A stretch of 64,000 nt of DNA from the NCBI RefSeq assembly GCF_038039535.1, contig NZ_JBBPHP010000010.1, forward strand, positions 62,001-126,000, written 5' to 3'. This DNA is from Catalinimonas sp038039535. Lineage in GTDB: Bacteria; Bacteroidota; Bacteroidia; Cytophagales; Cyclobacteriaceae. The position numbers and the translations under genes are program-made. A model generated the notes under the pieces. It was given only the letters and a program-made list of their open reading frames with translations, made no database searches and had not been told where the DNA came from. Shown here piece after piece: positions 61,079-64,000 of the stretch (position 1 is its first letter; each line of letters starts with the position of its first letter).

Positions 61079-63412
61079 TTAGAAATTATAGCCCAGACTT
61101 ACCAAGAGAATACGAGACTCTCTCTTATATTCAAAAGTCTGTCTGAAATTTTCACCATAATTTTCTCCAGCAAACATTCTCGTATCAAATACATCTCTAT
61201 AGGTGACACTAAGATTAGCCTTATCTTCTAGAAAAGATCTTTGCAGACTGATATCGGCATAGTAACGAGCCAAATCCCTGCCCTGTGCTTCAACCTCAGG
61301 GGCAGTATAATTTCCTGTCAACTGAAAATCAATATCATAGGGGAGATTTACGTCAGTAGTAAGCTTTGCATTCCATGAGAGTCCACTGTTAGTTAAGTCT
61401 GTTCCTAAATTACTACCATCTACTTCGGTTTGGAAAATTGAATAGCTGGCGTTTACATTCCACCAAGGAGTAATCTGAGCGGTAGATATCAACTCAAAAC
61501 CGTAAGTCTGGCTGGTATTGAGGTTGGTAGGCTGACGATAAGAGATGCCATCCTCAATTCTTACAATGTAATCTACCTGTCCATCTACATGGCGGTAGAA
61601 AATATTAGAGGTAAAATCTGCCTTCTCAAAACGGATCATATGTCCGAGTTCCATAGAGTGAATAAACTCTGGTTGAAGATTAGGATTACCTATGCGTACA
61701 TTTAATGAGTCAGAGATGTCAGGAAAAGGATTTAACCTCCATCCGTTAGGGCGATCTATCCTTCTACTGTATGTAAATTTTATAGAGTTAAGGTCATTAA
61801 TATTGTAGAGTGTCTGTAAACTCGGAAACAGATTAAGATACTCTTGATCGTTTTCTTCTCCAGTATTGTATAGTTTAGTATCTACAAAGGTTTGCTCCAA
61901 TCTTGAGCCTACAGAAACATCAATTTTATCAAAGCTTCTTGAATATATAGCGTAGGCTGCATAAATCTGATCCTGATAAAGAAAACGATTGCTAACAGTT
62001 TCCTGATTTATCCATTCATCAGTATTCTGATTGAGCACTTCATATAGATAATCATTATCAAATGAGCGGAGTGTTGATTTCAGACCTGCCTCTAATTTAC
62101 CTTCGCCCAAAGGCTGTACATAATCAGCTTGAGCTACCATTGTTTGTCTGTATTCATCATTAAAAGAACGCTCCTGTCCTGTAGGGTCTTCTCCTTCAGG
62201 ATTGATAGTGCCACGAAAAACATTGATATCCTGATTTTCTAATTGATCTCTGAAAGAGTGACTTATTGAAAATCTAAATTCTTTACCTTTCTGATCAAAC
62301 AAACGTTCATAGATAAGCGCATTATCCATGGAATAGTTGTCCTCACTCTCTCGGTTCTGACGATTGAATTCCAATAAGGTATTTCCTGTTTCAGTATCAA
62401 AAACCTGAGTAAAATTATTCTCAAAGTCGCTTTCATCTTCCATATTAAAAGCGCCTTCGTAGCTTATTTTATTTTTCCCGATAAAGTAATCTCCTCCTAT
62501 GTTGATCGTATGTTCTTTATCCTGACTTTCGCGCTCTCCGTACTGCTCAAGTCTTTCGTTGTCATCATAGGTAATTCTGGTTGTCCTTCCATTACCTACT
62601 CTTGGCCAGCTACGATAACTGTAGCCTCCATAAACATTGTAATTATTGCTTTTGTGATTTAATCTAAGGTTTGTATTTAGTCTATAGCGAGTGCCAAGAG
62701 TTACTTCTGCTTTTCCATTAGTACCTTTATCCTCACCTCTTTTCAATTGAATATTAATCACCCCTCCTGCACCTTCTGCATCATATTTAGCATTTGGATT
62801 ATTTACGATTTTAACCTGATCAATAGCACTGGCAGGGATCTGTTCCAGGTCTGAAGCTAATGCGGAATTTCTGCCATCAATCAGTACATTAGTACCACTA
62901 CTACCACGGATAGTAACTGTACCATCCTGACTTACATTTACAGAAGGTGTATTTCTTAACACATCTAGCAGGCTACCCCCAACATTGGAAATAGTTTGAT
63001 CAGGACGAATATTCAAGCCTTCAAGATCTGTAGAAACAGGCCTACGTATTTCCTTACTTTCAACTACTACTTCTTCCAATTGCTTGGTATCAGCCGATAA
63101 ATTTATATTACCGAGCTTTACTGGGGCATCCTGAACAACAATATCTGTAATTCTCTTTTCTTCATAACCCACAAAAACGATTTCTAAAACGTAGTTACCT
63201 TCTTCAGCCTGAATCATAAATTTACCATCATCCTGAGTAATACCGCCAGCATAAGGTGAACTACTTCCAGGCTCATAAAGCGCTACCTGCGCATACGGCA
63301 CCACTTCATCGCTCTCCTCATCAATGACAGTACCTACCACTCTGTATTTATTCTGGGCCATTAATGTGATGCTGAAAAAAAGAAATAAAAAAGTTAGGAT
63401 ATATTTATACAT
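61079..63412 (-). CDS. TonB-dependent receptor-like outer-membrane beta-barrel protein
   Basis: 777 residues. Signal peptide YILTFLFLFFSITLMAQ. A carboxypeptidase-regulatory-like domain at about 22-110 (YRVVGTVIDEESDEVVPYAQ; VLEIVFVGYEEKRITDIVV). Plug domain about 115-230 (QLEEVVVESKEIRRPVSTDL; VTIRGSSGTNVLIDGRNSAL; YDAEGAGGVINIQLKR). The barrel then runs to the aromatic end ILLVSLGYNF. This is the outer-membrane beta-barrel family (OMP_b-brl_3 type) common in Bacteroidota, not SusC: it is shorter and lacks the SusC plug signature and a SusD partner. It likely imports a small ligand such as a siderophore or peptide. Monocistronic, with its own terminator. Confidence 0.92.
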   Translation of the reverse strand: MYKYILTFLFLFFSITLMAQNKYRVVGTVIDEESDEVVPYAQVALYEPGSSSPYAGGITQDDGKFMIQAEEGNYVLEIVFVGYEEKRITDIVVQDAPVKLGNINLSADTKQLEEVVVESKEIRRPVSTDLEGLNIRPDQTISNVGGSLLDVLRNTPSVNVSQDGTVTIRGSSGTNVLIDGRNSALASDLEQIPASAIDQVKIVNNPNAKYDAEGAGGVINIQLKRGEDKGTNGKAEVTLGTRYRLNTNLRLNHKSNNYNVYGGYSYRSWPRVGNGRTTRITYDDNERLEQYGERESQDKEHTINIGGDYFIGKNKISYEGAFNMEDESDFENNFTQVFDTETGNTLLEFNRQNRESEDNYSMDNALIYERLFDQKGKEFRFSISHSFRDQLENQDINVFRGTINPEGEDPTGQERSFNDEYRQTMVAQADYVQPLGEGKLEAGLKSTLRSFDNDYLYEVLNQNTDEWINQETVSNRFLYQDQIYAAYAIYSRSFDKIDVSVGSRLEQTFVDTKLYNTGEENDQEYLNLFPSLQTLYNINDLNSIKFTYSRRIDRPNGWRLNPFPDISDSLNVRIGNPNLQPEFIHSMELGHMIRFEKADFTSNIFYRHVDGQVDYIVRIEDGISYRQPTNLNTSQTYGFELISTAQITPWWNVNASYSIFQTEVDGSNLGTDLTNSGLSWNAKLTTDVNLPYDIDFQLTGNYTAPEVEAQGRDLARYYADISLQRSFLEDKANLSVTYRDVFDTRMFAGENYGENFRQTFEYKRESRILLVSLGYNF

Positions 63413-63625
63413 AGGAATTTATTTATGACTCTAAAAAATGTTTAATGTTTGGCTATATAAGTTTAAACGAATCCCTGCTGCTCGGGTTTGCAATTTTGTA
63501 GATTCATAGCCGCGTTTTGTAGAATAAATAAAAAAAATGAAGGTGTTTACTGCTATTATTCACGCCATTTTTGAAAATAAGTATGTAAATGTCTGTCAAG
63601 AAAAGTTTATGAATATTGTCAATTT

Positions 63626-64000
63626 TCAAAATAATGCCCTCATCATGATACTTCCTGAGTGTACACTAGGTCTTTCTTCAGATTTTCTTCCGTAATAATT
63701 TATTACCAATTGCAGCCCTTCTAAGATATGTTGTTGCCAATTCAACGTCCACCTTATATTAGAACCACTATTTAGTCCGTCTAACATTTCATAAGCAAGT
63801 GGTGAGTTAATTTCACCTTCATACAAAATGTCAATATATTCTATGCTGGCGTTGATATTATGTTTCATCAACTGAGTGTACCGAAAATCAAGTCCAAGGG
63901 TGTGGTGATCGGCTGTTTCTCCTGCCTGTTCATCAAAACTATCTTCCTGATTTTGCTTGTTGGTATAAGTGTACTTGGCTGAAATTCGGGTTTTCATATC
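63626..64000 (-). CDS. Outer-membrane beta-barrel protein, C-terminal end, cut by the window
   Basis: The frame is open to base 64000, and the first ATG (63997) lies inside a run of beta-strands (MKTRISAKYTYTNKQNQEDS), so the start is beyond the window. The visible 124 residues alternate polar and hydrophobic residues in strands separated by short turns (HTLGLDFRYTQLMKHNINAS; IRWTLNWQQHILEGLQLVIN) and end in phenylalanine (SIMMRALF), the usual outer-membrane insertion signal. The protein family cannot be told. It lies 213 bases upstream of the TonB-dependent receptor gene on the same strand. Confidence 0.75.
   Translation of the reverse strand, partial: DMKTRISAKYTYTNKQNQEDSFDEQAGETADHHTLGLDFRYTQLMKHNINASIEYIDILYEGEINSPLAYEMLDGLNSGSNIRWTLNWQQHILEGLQLVINYYGRKSEERPSVHSGSIMMRALF

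Overview
The window reads as a piece of a Bacteroidota chromosome, most likely a Cytophagales-type marine bacterium. The grounds are paired SusC/SusD systems with FecR anti-sigma and ECF sigma genes, several sulfatases, FtsX/MacB-type permeases beside a PadR regulator, short Crp/Fnr proteins with a clipped HTH, Rcp1-type response regulators, a TAnnTTTG-type promoter and a general lack of Shine-Dalgarno sequences. The species assignment is inference only. No rRNA, tRNA, CRISPR array, transposase or phage gene was recognised.

Layout. 1-5.1 kb (+): end of one FtsX-type permease, a CPBP protease homologue, then PadR plus a large permease. 5.3-6.3 kb: an unknown coiled-coil gene (-) followed upstream by a regular 41/42-bp palindromic repeat array. 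6.7-10.6 kb: small membrane proteins, a Crp/Fnr regulator, a membrane-anchored alpha/beta hydrolase and a gene broken by an in-frame stop. 10.7-16.9 kb: exported Gfo/Idh oxidoreductase, GH51 arabinofuranosidase, a TIR-domain membrane protein, a lipoprotein and a zinc alcohol dehydrogenase.

17-31.2 kb (-) is one polysaccharide-utilisation-like locus. It runs ECF sigma, FecR, SusC, SusD, then aldolase (GarL-like), GntP permease, GarR-like reductase, UxuA-like protein, a DUF4440 remnant, amidohydrolase and glucarate-dehydratase-like enzyme. Three of these form a D-glucarate/galactarate breakdown route, so the SusCD pair probably feeds aldaric or uronic acids. 31.4-41.6 kb (-) is a second such locus with its own sigma, FecR, SusC, SusD and two sulfatases. 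41.7-42.7 kb carries a second, frameshifted copy of the coiled-coil gene, again with a ~42-bp repeat array upstream. 42.9-43.4 kb is a DUF433/DUF5615 toxin-antitoxin-like pair with a stop codon inside the toxin. 43.6-49.3 kb (-) holds a sodium:solute symporter, a sugar-kinase-like phosphotransferase, a nucleotidyltransferase and a third sulfatase, which looks like amino-sugar salvage from sulfated glycans.

49.4-54.7 kb (-) is a dense signalling block: sigma-54 activator, PAS kinase, Rcp1-like regulator, REC-PAS-kinase and a separate REC protein. 55-59.8 kb carries a gamma-glutamylcyclotransferase-like gene (-) and a lipid/sugar cluster (+): diacylglycerol-kinase-like, LpxH-like phosphoesterase, glycosyltransferase and GH1. 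60-64 kb (-) has a small unknown protein and two outer-membrane beta-barrel proteins, the second cut by the window edge.

The best candidate for something undescribed is the coiled-coil gene plus upstream 41/42-bp repeat array, which occurs twice with unrelated unit sequences but the same period and orientation.
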